A DNA stretch of 64,000 nt from Bradyrhizobium sp. 200 (GCF_023100945.1 NZ_CP064689.1:4198001-4262000), one strand, 5' to 3'; counted from the stretch's first letter, positions 32,553 to 42,758 are shown. Numbers and translations: made by a program. Notes: generated from the sequence alone by a model not told the origin.

Positions 32553-35500
32553 TTAGGCGACCGCCGGGTTTTGCCTTGTGGTAACATCTTCCATTGCCCA
32601 GCCGGTGCCTTCCACAATGTTATAGCGGCTCGGCAAGTTCACAGGGCGATAGTTTGGCATGGCCTCAATGCGACGAACTACGGACGCGTGGACGAGCGCA
32701 TTTTCTGGAACGAAGCGTGGCTCTCCGTCCGGAATATAAAATCCGAAGAGGGACCTCCGAGCAGGCCATTCCTTCCACTGGCTCGCCTTCGGCAGAAACT
32801 CAATAATCCGCCAGGACGCCGTCAACGGATCGTGCAACGTGCTACGGAAATCCGGCGGGCTAAAGGACGCCCTATCGGTCGTATGCAGCCTCCCCCCAAC
32901 CAGACGCTCGACGACTTGCAGATCCACCATAAGTCCGCAACTGACGGCTTCTCCGATCATCCAAAGCAACGGATATTTCGACAACCCGCTCTCCTGCTCC
33001 GGATAGCCACCCCCTACATCGGCATGGCTGCCGGCGAACCAGACCTGTTTGATATCCTGCTCTCCGACATCGTTAGGCTGTCGCATAAACCGCTGAGGTT
33101 CGTTCCAGTGATAAGGTCGAAACATACGCCTGCGTTCGTCGATCGCCATGGCCTGCCGGAAGCTCTGAACGGACAGATTAGCACGCGTGCTTCTCAAGGG
33201 AAGCAGGCTGGGAATAAAAATACGATCCGATCGAGGAATAAGAACAGGCGCAACGGTATCCCAGACGCCGACAAATCTTATCGGGACAGTCCTCGTTTCC
33301 ATAGCGCGCGCAAATAGAGCGCTGGGACTGCTAGTGCCCAGCACGAAAGTGTCTTCGCTGACGGTCTTGTAAGCAGCCAGTCCCGCCGGAGCGGAATCGA
33401 TTCGTTCGGGTGGCAACAGACCTATCGTATGGATAAATCCCGCGATGGCTCTGGCCGCGTACGCACCGCGACCGAAGCCAAAAAGAAACACCTCATCCCC
33501 TGCGCGGTAATTCTCGACCAGAAATCTGTATCCCTCCAGTACCTGCTCGTCATGGAAATATCCCGTTGCAAGTCCGAAGGCGTTGAGCGCATCGCGCGCC
33601 ACGCTGCCGAATATAGCTTCACCGGTGTCCGGGGCTCCAGCATTGTAGAAGGCCACCTGAGGCAACTCCCCGCCGTCTTTGGCGAGACATAGGTAGAGCT
33701 TCCGTACGTTGCTTCCGCCCTCCTCGGTGGCTCCCGTGCCGTCCATGAGAAGCACGATGCGTTTTTTTGGACCGGAAGACGGAGTGGCAGATCGCTTGGG
33801 CTCCGCAGGAACTGCTTGCAGGGCCTCAACGGCGACCTCTCGGCACACCCTTCCCAGTGCAAAGAAGAAGGCCGGCAGCATTGCCGGAATAGCGGAAATG
33901 ACATGAATTGGAGACGTGAAGCCGGCTCCGTTGCTTAAGGTAGGAGTGAAGAACGCGAGCAAACCAAAAAGGACGAAAATTGCTGCTCCGAGGGCAGACC
34001 ATAGCGTGCTTCCTCTCTGCAGGATCGAGGCCATCCATCCGGCAAGCATTGCTAGAGCAAGAAGTGATGAAACAATCGCATCAGTCCTTTCAACCAGGAC
34101 AGTCGAGGAGATCAACCCTGCGCCTCCCACAAGGAGAAATATTCCCGATCTCCAATCTGTCACAGAGGCAGAAAGGGAATCCGCCAAGCGACGGCTTGAG
34201 AGCATTGAATGAAAGTACCTCGCCAGTGCGTAGGCAATGAGCGCCGGTAGCGCAGAAAGTGGTGATATCGGTCGTATGGGCAAGTTGCTGCCTATTGTGC
34301 TGTCGAGCGCGAGAGACGCTCCCGAAGCAGCGGCAACGGCAAAAACGATCCAGTATCCTTGAGCGCCTAGCTGGGACACCCCGATCAAACCTAAAGCCAG
34401 CACCAAGAACACACTCGGCTGCCACGCGAAACCAAGTGCAGGTGCCTTTCTGATTGTCTTGGCTTCCGAAGCGGTCATCGCCTGATCAGAAGAACCGGCC
34501 GAAGCTTTTTCACCATCCTTGAACTGTTGATTAGGCGCTGGAGGGACTTCAACTGGACGTATCTGATCCTTTCGCACCGACTGCTGCTGCTGCGCCTGCT
34601 CGTCCTGCGGGATCGATCCTGAGCCAGCAAGGTTGATCGGAAAGGAAGGCGAGAATACCTCCAAGCAAACGACCGCGGCGATACCAAGTGCTGCTCCTCG
34701 AGGAATTTCCGAGAGCGAACAGATCTTCTTCAAGAGGGCTGGTCGAGCGAATAACGCGGATATGACCAAAGCCGCAGCGGCTACGTCTATCGTCGGCGGA
34801 AGGATGAAGCCGCCTCCCCTAACCAAGACACCAGGAAGCACCATTAATAGGGCGGTCCGCCAGCCGCGAAGGCCGAACCGCCAACCAAGATAGATTGCTA
34901 CGGGAATGCAAAGGTCGGCCAACGACAGCTCGACGTTCGCCGACGGTCGAAATCGCAAACTTGTCAGTAGGACGATCGGCGCTGCGATCCAGAGGGCTGG
35001 CGCCACGGGCCGCGCTCGGAAGCCGTCCGGCTCTCTTTCAACCGAGGGCTCCTCCGTGAACACTCGCTGAAGAAGCGGCCAAGCCAAAACAGCCGCCAAC
35101 GGGATCGGCAGCGCAAGGAGTGCGTCCCGGTACGGCCAGCCGAATATATAGGGCAGCAATGCGATTACCGACAATGCAGTCATAAGAGCCAGCGCGCCCA
35201 AAATGGGCATACTCCTTCCCGAAGCGGGGCTGTGCGAGCTGACCGCGATCGTGATGGCCGCGATGGTAGAGATTGGAAGAATCAGAGCAGCAATCGATCC
35301 GACCGGCGATGTAACGATGAATAGATACTGTGACATATCGAATTGATACTGTGACACATGAAGAAGGATGGCGACCACGAAGCAATAACCCCAGGCTCGA
35401 AGCGGGGGTAGAAATCCGGATTGCTCCATCGCGATCGTCAATCCCGTGGTCGCCCCAGCTATTTCGAAGCAGCACAGAAGATGCCAGCTCAGAATTTGGA

Positions 35501-38072
35501 AGCGGAGTCCATCAGCAGGTACAGGATTGAAACCGAAGATCGCTCGCGAAACGATCCAGTAAGCAGCCGCTCCAACCACGAGCCCAGAAGCGAGCCCGAT
35601 CGCAAGTCGCGCCCGCAAACCGACCGGCATTTCCGGTGACGGCTGAAGCTGCATTTCGGAAGCACTAATGACAATCGCTCTCACCGCGCCCAATAGAGAG
35701 GATACGACCAAAATCTGGGCGACAAGCGTCGTCCAAACTCCGGCTTCGCGTGTGTCGTCAGCAAACAGCAGGACGCCCGACAGAAACAGCCAGAAGAGGG
35801 CCAGAAGTGTTGGCGTGTCGGAAAGGCCCGTTCCCCGAGCAAGTTGAAGCAACGTCCACACGTCTTTATCTGAACTTGAGCGTGAGGTAGTTTTCGCCTG
35901 CAGCAAAACAAAGTACGCTGTGGCGGCGGCGACAATAGTCGGCGCAAGCAGATCCCGTACATCCGGCGAACTGGTAGACGGCGACAAGGCCATCCATCCG
36001 CCGAAGAGAACAAATGCAAAGAATACAACGGCCCCAACGACGAAAATAGCATTCTTGGCGACTGGTTCCCTGCGATAACGCAGAATATGCAACACGATGC
36101 CGATAGCCAGCGGCGCGAGAACCATAACGCTTAGGCTCATGGCGCCAAATCTACTCGTCGGAATCGTTTCATTCAGCAGCGCTACGAACGCTGCCCAGAC
36201 CTTGAGGAATTGATCGAATGCGAATGCAACGTCCCCCCGGATGATGGGTATCAGCAGGGCACCCAAGGCTCCCGCAAGAGCGATCACAACTTCCGTTCGA
36301 TCGGGCGCTCTCCATCGACCGGTGAGCCTGGCCCACCTCGTCGAGACCGGCAAGTCGAGCGTGCCACGGGCAAAATCGAGAAACAGACCATCGCCCTGAG
36401 CATCTTCCTCAGCGCCCGCTTCGACCAGGTGAACACTCAAGGAGGCATCGTCGCCCCCCTCGTCCGCCGGCCTCTCCAGGATCGCCAGCCAAACCTCGCG
36501 CAGGCGACCCAACTCATCTCGCGGAAGCTCCGTCAGGAGGTCAAGGCGAAGCCAGGCGGGAAAGTAGCTCTCCTTGAGCCACACTAACCGGCCAACTCGC
36601 AAGAGACGAGCCCGTTGATTCGCAGCGTTCTCTGACGGATGCAAAGAGGTGTCGAGCGTTGACATCAGATCAAGCCGAACCTCCGGAAACGCCGCGATGC
36701 CCACGAGCAGCAAGAAGTCCTTTTGGTCCAATACTCGCCTGAGCCTCAAGATAAGGCTCTTGCGCTCTTCGACAGCCGGCTCTACTTCAGAGAGCCAGAT
36801 AAATCGTTCTGCCTGCAACCGCTCGATTTCGTCATCTTCGCTTGGAATAAACTGCACAGGCTGGAGGTCGTCGGCCTGCAGCTTCTTCGCCAGCGATGAT
36901 AATCCTTCCGCATCCGCGGGTAGAACAACAGCCCCGGCCTGAGCCGCTTGAGCCTCCGCCACGCCCCATGTCTCGCGGCTCTTCGGCGTCAGCAATACGA
37001 TAGGCGCCGGTAAATCGCTCTGGGCCCACCATCTGGCTGGTCCGGCGGTATCGGCGTCGACTAGATTGCCAGCCTCTCCTAGTATCAGCACTCGAGTCGG
37101 TCGGTCGGACGCAATAGCTCGCTCGATCGACATCAACTGGCCGCGTCCATCCTTCCGTACCCATGCGGGCGTCCTCTTGAATTCGTAGAGTGCGTGTCGC
37201 ACGCGCGTCCGATCGAATAGCTTCGAGAGCCTAGATCCAAATACCGGTAACGGATCTTCCGGGCCCGCACTCTCGACAAGCAGAAGCCAATTTGCAGGAA
37301 TGCGCCTCACTTCCTCTACGGGCAGAAATCTCCCAGCCGCAGCTGCGGTGGTCTTTATCGTAGATCCAACGTCCAATCGATGCGTTGGCGTCTCCGTCGG
37401 CCGGTTCAGAACTCTGCTGGCGCGCAAAAGTTGCGGATTGGCGCCATCGTCCTGAGGCGGATCGAGCCGCACTTCGACGGACTTGCCCTGCCCGACCACC
37501 CTCGCCTGCCGCAAAGCTAACTGGCGACGGCGAAGTACTACAGCCCCAAGAGAAAGAAGAATCGGAATGAATATAAGAGCTGATGGTAGGTTAGAACTAC
37601 TGACCTCACCAACTCCGCCTTTCTGGAAATTCGGCTGTGGAGTGAAATATTTGGCGAAGTCTAGAACGCTCAGCAGCTCGGAGAGCACGAATAAAAGCAC
37701 CGGCTTCAGGCCGTAGATCACAAGAGCAACGAACCCGGGAATTGCCAGCCAAACGAAGGCTCCGATAAATCGCTGCCACTTGGCTGGCGAAAGCGTGTCA
37801 AAATCTGAGGACTGCAAAGATCTCGGCACATTCGCGAAGTATGGAGCAATCGTATCCCTTAATCGCATCACCTGATCGGACCGCGTGCACAGCACTGGAG
37901 AAAGCCAATTCACTAGCGCGTCTGGTGTCTCTATTTGGACCCCCTTCTCCTTCAATAGATCAAGCAGCCGCAGAACCCGCAGTTCATCCCCTATCGATAT
38001 GTGGAAGCCAGCAATCCGTAGCCTCGCCACGATGTCGCGGTGATCCTCGAGCTGGTGCAGAAACGTCGCCAT
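32553..38072 (-). CDS. Giant membrane protein: CoxE/vWA-like N-terminus plus DUF2235
   Basis: 1839 residues. Residues 1-75 (VARLRIAGFHISIGDELRVL) resemble the start of CoxE-type vWA proteins. Residues ~250-410 are vWA-like, but the metal site reads VESAGPED instead of DxSxS. About 25 hydrophobic segments lie at ~95-175 and ~610-1430. Residues ~1434-1740 are a DUF2235/Tle1-type hydrolase domain: RIVLLMDGTGA, FGFGRGAYAARAIAGFI, FAGSHADVGGGYPE. The nucleophile elbow GxSxG is GFGRG, with Gly (GGT) for Ser. It closes the four-gene operon, 6 bases after the MoxR gene. Likely a membrane-borne partner of the MoxR ATPase. Confidence 0.8.
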   Translation of the reverse strand: MATFLHQLEDHRDIVARLRIAGFHISIGDELRVLRLLDLLKEKGVQIETPDALVNWLSPVLCTRSDQVMRLRDTIAPYFANVPRSLQSSDFDTLSPAKWQRFIGAFVWLAIPGFVALVIYGLKPVLLFVLSELLSVLDFAKYFTPQPNFQKGGVGEVSSSNLPSALIFIPILLSLGAVVLRRRQLALRQARVVGQGKSVEVRLDPPQDDGANPQLLRASRVLNRPTETPTHRLDVGSTIKTTAAAAGRFLPVEEVRRIPANWLLLVESAGPEDPLPVFGSRLSKLFDRTRVRHALYEFKRTPAWVRKDGRGQLMSIERAIASDRPTRVLILGEAGNLVDADTAGPARWWAQSDLPAPIVLLTPKSRETWGVAEAQAAQAGAVVLPADAEGLSSLAKKLQADDLQPVQFIPSEDDEIERLQAERFIWLSEVEPAVEERKSLILRLRRVLDQKDFLLLVGIAAFPEVRLDLMSTLDTSLHPSENAANQRARLLRVGRLVWLKESYFPAWLRLDLLTELPRDELGRLREVWLAILERPADEGGDDASLSVHLVEAGAEEDAQGDGLFLDFARGTLDLPVSTRWARLTGRWRAPDRTEVVIALAGALGALLIPIIRGDVAFAFDQFLKVWAAFVALLNETIPTSRFGAMSLSVMVLAPLAIGIVLHILRYRREPVAKNAIFVVGAVVFFAFVLFGGWMALSPSTSSPDVRDLLAPTIVAAATAYFVLLQAKTTSRSSSDKDVWTLLQLARGTGLSDTPTLLALFWLFLSGVLLFADDTREAGVWTTLVAQILVVSSLLGAVRAIVISASEMQLQPSPEMPVGLRARLAIGLASGLVVGAAAYWIVSRAIFGFNPVPADGLRFQILSWHLLCCFEIAGATTGLTIAMEQSGFLPPLRAWGYCFVVAILLHVSQYQFDMSQYLFIVTSPVGSIAALILPISTIAAITIAVSSHSPASGRSMPILGALALMTALSVIALLPYIFGWPYRDALLALPIPLAAVLAWPLLQRVFTEEPSVEREPDGFRARPVAPALWIAAPIVLLTSLRFRPSANVELSLADLCIPVAIYLGWRFGLRGWRTALLMVLPGVLVRGGGFILPPTIDVAAAALVISALFARPALLKKICSLSEIPRGAALGIAAVVCLEVFSPSFPINLAGSGSIPQDEQAQQQQSVRKDQIRPVEVPPAPNQQFKDGEKASAGSSDQAMTASEAKTIRKAPALGFAWQPSVFLVLALGLIGVSQLGAQGYWIVFAVAAASGASLALDSTIGSNLPIRPISPLSALPALIAYALARYFHSMLSSRRLADSLSASVTDWRSGIFLLVGGAGLISSTVLVERTDAIVSSLLALAMLAGWMASILQRGSTLWSALGAAIFVLFGLLAFFTPTLSNGAGFTSPIHVISAIPAMLPAFFFALGRVCREVAVEALQAVPAEPKRSATPSSGPKKRIVLLMDGTGATEEGGSNVRKLYLCLAKDGGELPQVAFYNAGAPDTGEAIFGSVARDALNAFGLATGYFHDEQVLEGYRFLVENYRAGDEVFLFGFGRGAYAARAIAGFIHTIGLLPPERIDSAPAGLAAYKTVSEDTFVLGTSSPSALFARAMETRTVPIRFVGVWDTVAPVLIPRSDRIFIPSLLPLRSTRANLSVQSFRQAMAIDERRRMFRPYHWNEPQRFMRQPNDVGEQDIKQVWFAGSHADVGGGYPEQESGLSKYPLLWMIGEAVSCGLMVDLQVVERLVGGRLHTTDRASFSPPDFRSTLHDPLTASWRIIEFLPKASQWKEWPARRSLFGFYIPDGEPRFVPENALVHASVVRRIEAMPNYRPVNLPSRYNIVEGTGWAMEDVTTRQNPAVA

Positions 38073-38078
38073 GGTCCA

Positions 38079-39203
38079 TCACGCTTTGGTCGGGACCGCC
38101 GATACCTTAGAGATCTCGATTTCGATTAGCGCATTTACCTTGCGTACCGCCTCGCTCGTCTTCGCGAGCGTGCTGATGCTTGAGCGAAGGGCTTCGGGCA
38201 ATTTGCGAGGATCGCTTTCTTTTGGGCCAAGTCCGAATTTATTTAGATAGCTGACCCAAGCCAGGAATTCGGCGGTCCCCGGTGGTCGCTCACCCGACGG
38301 CAACGCCTTTTCGACCTTTCGGAATAATTGCACCGCTTGAGCAACGGATGCAGGCCACTCCCTCATTTCTTCGATCCGAAGCCCGACGATTGCGGTCAGG
38401 CGCTCGTCGTCTGGATTCGGAATATCGTAGAACGCGACGCGACGCAGGAACGGTTCGGGCAAACTCCTTTCGGAGTTGCTCGTTATAACGACAATTGGGC
38501 GGACCGGCAGCCGGCCCGAATTTGGCTCCCGTACCCGAATCCTGATCCCCAACTCCCTTATCTCGAACGCCATGTCTTCGAGCTCGCGGAGAAGGTCATT
38601 AGGTAAATCGCGGGGTGCCTTGTCCAGTTCGTCGATCAAAACGACAGAGAGAGCGGAATTGGTGCCCCCCGAGAAGAGGTAAGGTGCGAGATCGTAGAAA
38701 GTATGCGGGATCTCGCCGCTATGCCTACCTCTGAACGCGTGGCCATCTAGGAGTTCGACCCGAGCCGAGGGGCCACCAGCTCGAAGAATAGCTTCTCCAA
38801 GGGGGCGAAATCTAAGGTATGCAAGAAGTGGACGGGCGGCTGCGGCACTTCCCTCCATATCCGGCCTCGCGCTCGACTGAGCGTCTTGGAAGCGTCCCAA
38901 TTCATCGAAACTGTATAACAAGTCTCGCGACGTGGCGTCGGACTTGACGACTATCTCAAGTGGTTCGCCGAGGTTCAGTTCCGAGGCCAACGAATACGCA
39001 AGACGCGTCTTGCCGCACCCCGGAGGACCGGTGAGCAGTAAAGGCATCCCGAGTAGCAGCGCAACGTTGACTGCACTCTTTAAGCCTTCGTCGGGAAGAT
39101 AAGTTTCCGGCCCTTTCATCAGGTCATGAACCGATGGCGGCAAGCTCAGAGGCTCTGATCGCCTGGCGTGCGGAACCCCAGTGTAGATCAATACGTCCGG
39201 CAT
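38079..39203 (-). CDS. MoxR-type AAA+ ATPase
   Basis: 374 residues from ATG 39203 with GGAGGG seven bases upstream. Walker A TGPPGCGKT near residue 58-66, Walker B VVLIDELDKAP near 187, sensor 1 PIVVITSNSERSLPEPFLRR near 237. MoxR ATPases act as chaperones on vWA proteins; here the partner should be the giant protein encoded just downstream. The MoxR-vWA pairing is the core of the NTP-dependent conflict systems described by Aravind and co-workers. All motifs are intact. Confidence 0.85.
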   Translation of the reverse strand: MPDVLIYTGVPHARRSEPLSLPPSVHDLMKGPETYLPDEGLKSAVNVALLLGMPLLLTGPPGCGKTRLAYSLASELNLGEPLEIVVKSDATSRDLLYSFDELGRFQDAQSSARPDMEGSAAAARPLLAYLRFRPLGEAILRAGGPSARVELLDGHAFRGRHSGEIPHTFYDLAPYLFSGGTNSALSVVLIDELDKAPRDLPNDLLRELEDMAFEIRELGIRIRVREPNSGRLPVRPIVVITSNSERSLPEPFLRRVAFYDIPNPDDERLTAIVGLRIEEMREWPASVAQAVQLFRKVEKALPSGERPPGTAEFLAWVSYLNKFGLGPKESDPRKLPEALRSSISTLAKTSEAVRKVNALIEIEISKVSAVPTKA

Positions 39204-39237
39204 GCCTTAGCCCTCCGCCTCTTTTCGCAATAGCGCA

Positions 39238-40824
39238 TTACGACGGACCTTTCGTCCCTGTCTGCCCGGCGGCCCGCGTTGTGACTAGGTTTACGATGGT
39301 CGCCATTCTGATATCCGGGATTTCTTCGATCAGCGCTCCGCCCAATTCGCGGACAATTTCGCTCTCAAGATCGTCTCTCCACGGATTGCTTTCCGCAGGC
39401 GTCACCATGTCTAGCCATCGCCGCAAGTGAGCGCCCTTCACCATATTGAGGCGTCGGCCCAGTGCTTCCAATGGCCCGACCTCTGGATAGAAGGTCTCGG
39501 TATCGATTTGAATGACGCCTGGTGCATTGGCGTCTGGATCCACATGCCCAACTATTAACAGCGGCAGCGTCGGGCGCCTGTCGCTAGTTGCAGCTGATGC
39601 GATAACCTCTTGCCAAAACTTCAACATCGATTCGACTAAAGATCGATCGTCCTCACTATAAGGTCCCTTGATCTCCACGTAGACCACGCGAACAACCTCT
39701 CGCATTTGCGCGAGTGCTTCCACGATCTGCTCAAGCGACTTGGAATTCCGGCTACCCGTGAGGCGGAGCGTCAATTCGCCGATCAATTGCAGTCTTCGAT
39801 TTTGCAGGGAGAGCCGTTGTTCCGGCCAACCGTTCATCCGTTGAATGCCCTCTCCCGCCATCCCATTTTTGATGATGGCGGGCTCCAAGTGGGTCATAAA
39901 AAGGGTCAAGCAGTCCGACGTGCATGAATGTAGATCCAAAACCGTCGTTCGCCACCCGATTTTGTCTCGGTCGACATCTTTCGATAGTTGGGTCAGTTTG
40001 TCGGTGACCAACGTGAGTTGATCTTCTCTGTCGATCTTGCGAATTTGATTCTTCAGTCGCTCGAATTGCTCTGGGCCAATGCTGTGTGCTCCGGGCGACC
40101 ACAGTGTCGGCCAGACCGCTTTAAGCCTGTAATACCAGTCGCCGTGGTCAGGCGGCCATTGTCCCTTATCGATGCACTGCTGAATGGCTCGAGCAAAACC
40201 ATTGCTGAACTGGGCAGCGGCCTTGTCCACCGGGGCAGCTTTCGTACCGGGGACAGCGAAGAACGCGGCTTGCTTCACTGTGCCCGTGCGTCTGCTTGTT
40301 CCCGGATCCAAAAGAACGGTATCATCGTTCGGTGTGAGCGACCACTCGATCGGCGTTCGACAGGCGTTGATACAGAATATTTGCTCGGAGAAATTGGACA
40401 TTCCGGACAGTCGCGTTCGGATCTGGTCGATCGGCACGCATCTGAACATGCGCTTTGGTCCATCTTCTCTCTTGAAGCTGTCTGCCGTAATGACCAAAGG
40501 CTCGGAGGTACGCTGAGCCTCTGCCCCATGACCACTCCAAAAGAAGAAGAACCGCTTGCCCGTGAACGGAGGGATTCCAACTTCCATTCCGAAGAAATCT
40601 TCGAGTACACTTTTGCTCGCAACGTGGACCCGTACTCCCAAGACCTCGGCGGGAGGCGCCGTGCTACTGAGCAATAGCTTGATCTTGCTCGCGGGCACTC
40701 CGCGATTACGAAGAGATGTCACCACCTCGATGGCATCATTCGCCGTACAATCGTTTGCAATATCCCAACCAGGCAGGCGGGGATATCTGGATATCCCTAC
40801 GACCAAAGCAACGAAATCTTCCAC
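39238..40824 (-). CDS. Caspase-like (C14) protein
   Basis: 528 residues from GTG 40824, six bases after the lipase stop and with GGAG 11 bases upstream. Residues 1-165 are a caspase/peptidase C14 fold: VALVVGISRYPRLPG, catalytic His99 in FFFFWSGHGAE and Cys155 in QIFCINACRTP. Residues ~330-528 form an unassigned domain (DVDRDKIGWRTTVLDLHSC onward) that may link it to the MoxR partner or to a target. In bacterial conflict systems such peptidases are activated effectors or regulators. The dyad is intact; autoprocessing sites cannot be predicted. Confidence 0.8.
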   Translation of the reverse strand: MEDFVALVVGISRYPRLPGWDIANDCTANDAIEVVTSLRNRGVPASKIKLLLSSTAPPAEVLGVRVHVASKSVLEDFFGMEVGIPPFTGKRFFFFWSGHGAEAQRTSEPLVITADSFKREDGPKRMFRCVPIDQIRTRLSGMSNFSEQIFCINACRTPIEWSLTPNDDTVLLDPGTSRRTGTVKQAAFFAVPGTKAAPVDKAAAQFSNGFARAIQQCIDKGQWPPDHGDWYYRLKAVWPTLWSPGAHSIGPEQFERLKNQIRKIDREDQLTLVTDKLTQLSKDVDRDKIGWRTTVLDLHSCTSDCLTLFMTHLEPAIIKNGMAGEGIQRMNGWPEQRLSLQNRRLQLIGELTLRLTGSRNSKSLEQIVEALAQMREVVRVVYVEIKGPYSEDDRSLVESMLKFWQEVIASAATSDRRPTLPLLIVGHVDPDANAPGVIQIDTETFYPEVGPLEALGRRLNMVKGAHLRRWLDMVTPAESNPWRDDLESEIVRELGGALIEEIPDIRMATIVNLVTTRAAGQTGTKGPS

Positions 40825-40830
40825 GCGAAA

Positions 40831-42030
40831 TCATTCTCCTAGAAATGTTTTGATCGCATCCCAAGTCTTCGATTGTCGCCAATACCCCGAATGAGAGGCA
40901 ACGAATGGCAATCCACTTTCGATAGATACATCTTGACGCCGACCACCGCCTGTGAAGACGGGTTCGACAACAAAGCTGAGGAAATCCCGATAGTCCCAAA
41001 AGTTTAGCCAGTCCGGAAAATTATCCGGCAAGGGCTCACCGAATGGCAAGGTCCGTAAGGCATTAATTTCATAGAAGTAGCCCGATTGGGAGCCCGCGGT
41101 GATCAGCTTCTTCACCTGCTGCCGCGTAGTCTGACGCTCGCACAAGGTTTCGACGGCAGCCACGCCACCCAAGCTATGAGCTAGAATGGCGACAGGCTCG
41201 CCGGACTTCGCCTCCTCTTCGACCACTTCGGCGATCCGATCCCGGAGCAGTTTTCCACTAGCTTGGTAGAGGATGATGTCACCAGCTATGGGCGTCGCAG
41301 TTTGCGCCAAAGATGCCCGGCGTCGGACAGCCATCGTGGTACCCCATCCCAGTAGGGTCGACTTCGCCCAATCGGAAATGCCAAAAAGCTCGCCATCCCG
41401 AAGTATTTGCTCCATCTCCAGGGTCATCGCCTCGAGATCGTCAAATCCAGGAGCCGGGATACCTTGGTCCAATCCGATGCTGACTGTACGTGCGACGACA
41501 GCCCGGGCTACCGCACGAAAGGCCTCGGGATGTCTCACGGCCGTCAGCGTGAACGGATCGTCTTTCGTCTGTCGGACGGCGATCGGAAAGGCCTTCTCGA
41601 GCTGTAGCCTAGCCAGCCGCTCCTTGAGCTTTTCGTTGGGTTCTATATCGCCTTGTAGACGCTCCTCGAGTTCGACCCATTTGGGTCGCCCCGCACCGGG
41701 TACCATCGCCTCCGCTTCCGTCTCCGGCATTGAACTTAAAGCTCGGACCTCAAACGTCGGGTCCTCGAAAAGAATTCCCCACAACTTGGCCGGATCGTCT
41801 GGCCCAATCACCTCGGCAAGCTTCTTGTCGCGCTCGGGGGGGAATGACACTCCTTTGGCGAGCAGACGAGCTCCGAGATCGTCTCCCCAGGAGCACTTCG
41901 CGATCCGCCACTTTATGTTCTTCAGGAACAATTCGTAGCCGATCGCCCTGCACGTCTCATCGTAGGGATGCTCGCCGGGTCCCTCGGGAGCGCGCACGTT
42001 TATACCGTGGACGAAGACCAACCTTCCCAT
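40831..42030 (-). CDS. Alpha/beta-hydrolase (lipase-like)
   Basis: 399 residues, first gene of the operon, with GGGGGAGG five to six bases before ATG 42030. The oxyanion strand LVFVHGINV is at the very start. The nucleophile elbow is AILAHSLGG with Ser286, and a C-terminal His lies in ASHSGYW near 385. The helical lid region ~110-250 has no recognisable motif. No signal peptide, so it acts in the cytosol or on the inner face of the membrane. As a possible phospholipase it could be the membrane-damaging effector of the operon (inference). Confidence 0.8.
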   Translation of the reverse strand: MGRLVFVHGINVRAPEGPGEHPYDETCRAIGYELFLKNIKWRIAKCSWGDDLGARLLAKGVSFPPERDKKLAEVIGPDDPAKLWGILFEDPTFEVRALSSMPETEAEAMVPGAGRPKWVELEERLQGDIEPNEKLKERLARLQLEKAFPIAVRQTKDDPFTLTAVRHPEAFRAVARAVVARTVSIGLDQGIPAPGFDDLEAMTLEMEQILRDGELFGISDWAKSTLLGWGTTMAVRRRASLAQTATPIAGDIILYQASGKLLRDRIAEVVEEEAKSGEPVAILAHSLGGVAAVETLCERQTTRQQVKKLITAGSQSGYFYEINALRTLPFGEPLPDNFPDWLNFWDYRDFLSFVVEPVFTGGGRRQDVSIESGLPFVASHSGYWRQSKTWDAIKTFLGE

Positions 42031-42061
42031 GTCGACCTCCCCCTAAAATTCAACTTGGGAG

Positions 42062-42089
42062 AGTATATTCCCGAGAGGGCAAGTGTCAA
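42062..42089 (-). promoter_or_regulatory. Sigma70-like promoter of the MoxR/caspase operon
   Basis: Read leftward: TTGACA (plus 42089-42084), a 16-base spacer and TATACT (plus 42067-42062), ending 31 bases before the first ATG. It is the best sigma70-type match seen in the window and implies a strong, possibly constitutive transcript. Confidence 0.7.
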
Positions 42090-42210
42090 AAGGCCGGTGG
42101 CTTAGAAAAGTCCCGACGCGCGCTGGGACGCGCCCGGGCCCGCCTTCCGAACCTGTGTTAAGCCACAAGCCAGCCGAAGCTACCCGGACCGATTTGCGCC
42201 CCAAGGGAGC

Positions 42211-42758
42211 GTGAGCCAAAGCTTCCTCCGACCCGACTACCTTCGTAAATTGCAACGGCTTTGGACGACCGCCCTCTTCCCGGACAGCGTTCTTATGCCC
42301 TTGCAAGAGAAGGCGGACAGTAATCCGAAAATCGAAGTCGAGATAGCCGAGGGCATGGCCGACGAGCTATCCGGCAGTCGGCAGGAAGCAGCGTGCAACT
42401 CTCCGCCGATTCGACCGCGCTCAACCGCTGGGCGCTTTCGACCAAAGGGCTGACGTCGTTGGAGCAGCTGGCCGATGCTGGACCCGACGTTGGGTTAGGT
42501 GCCCTGCCCAAGATTAGTCTTGGTCCCGTCTATGAACGCCCACCCGGTCGAGACCTGTCGGTACAAACTCTCTCGAGCCTCTTGCACCACCCCGACAGGA
42601 TAATCCGGCGCGATGCGATCAGGTCCTTGGCTCGACTGGGAATGTCCTCGCCTCCAAGACTCCTGCGAACCTTTTCACCCGATCGCGCCGTTGCCGAGGT
42701 CGCCGAAGGCTTCGGGTTATGGCATATAAAATCGCGCTCGCGTCAACGTTGTGCGTAG
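42211..42758 (+). pseudogene. Probable frameshifted gene of unknown function
   Basis: A frame from GTG 42211 (VSQSFLRPDYLRKLQRLWTT) runs well to RQEA near 42390, then continues sensibly in another frame from 42393 (VQLSADSTALNRWALSTKGL) to 42758. The join needs a two-base loss or one-base gain near 42388-42394. The end, HPDRIIRRDAIRSLARLG, looks like a HEAT-type repeat. It lies between the conflict operon and the CIS locus and could be a decayed effector or immunity gene. Low certainty. Confidence 0.4.

Noticed and set aside
40831..42030. Type VI secretion effector-immunity module for the lipase and DUF2235 proteins
   Set aside because: No VgrG/PAAR adaptor or immunity gene adjoins them; the MoxR and caspase genes point to a conflict operon instead.
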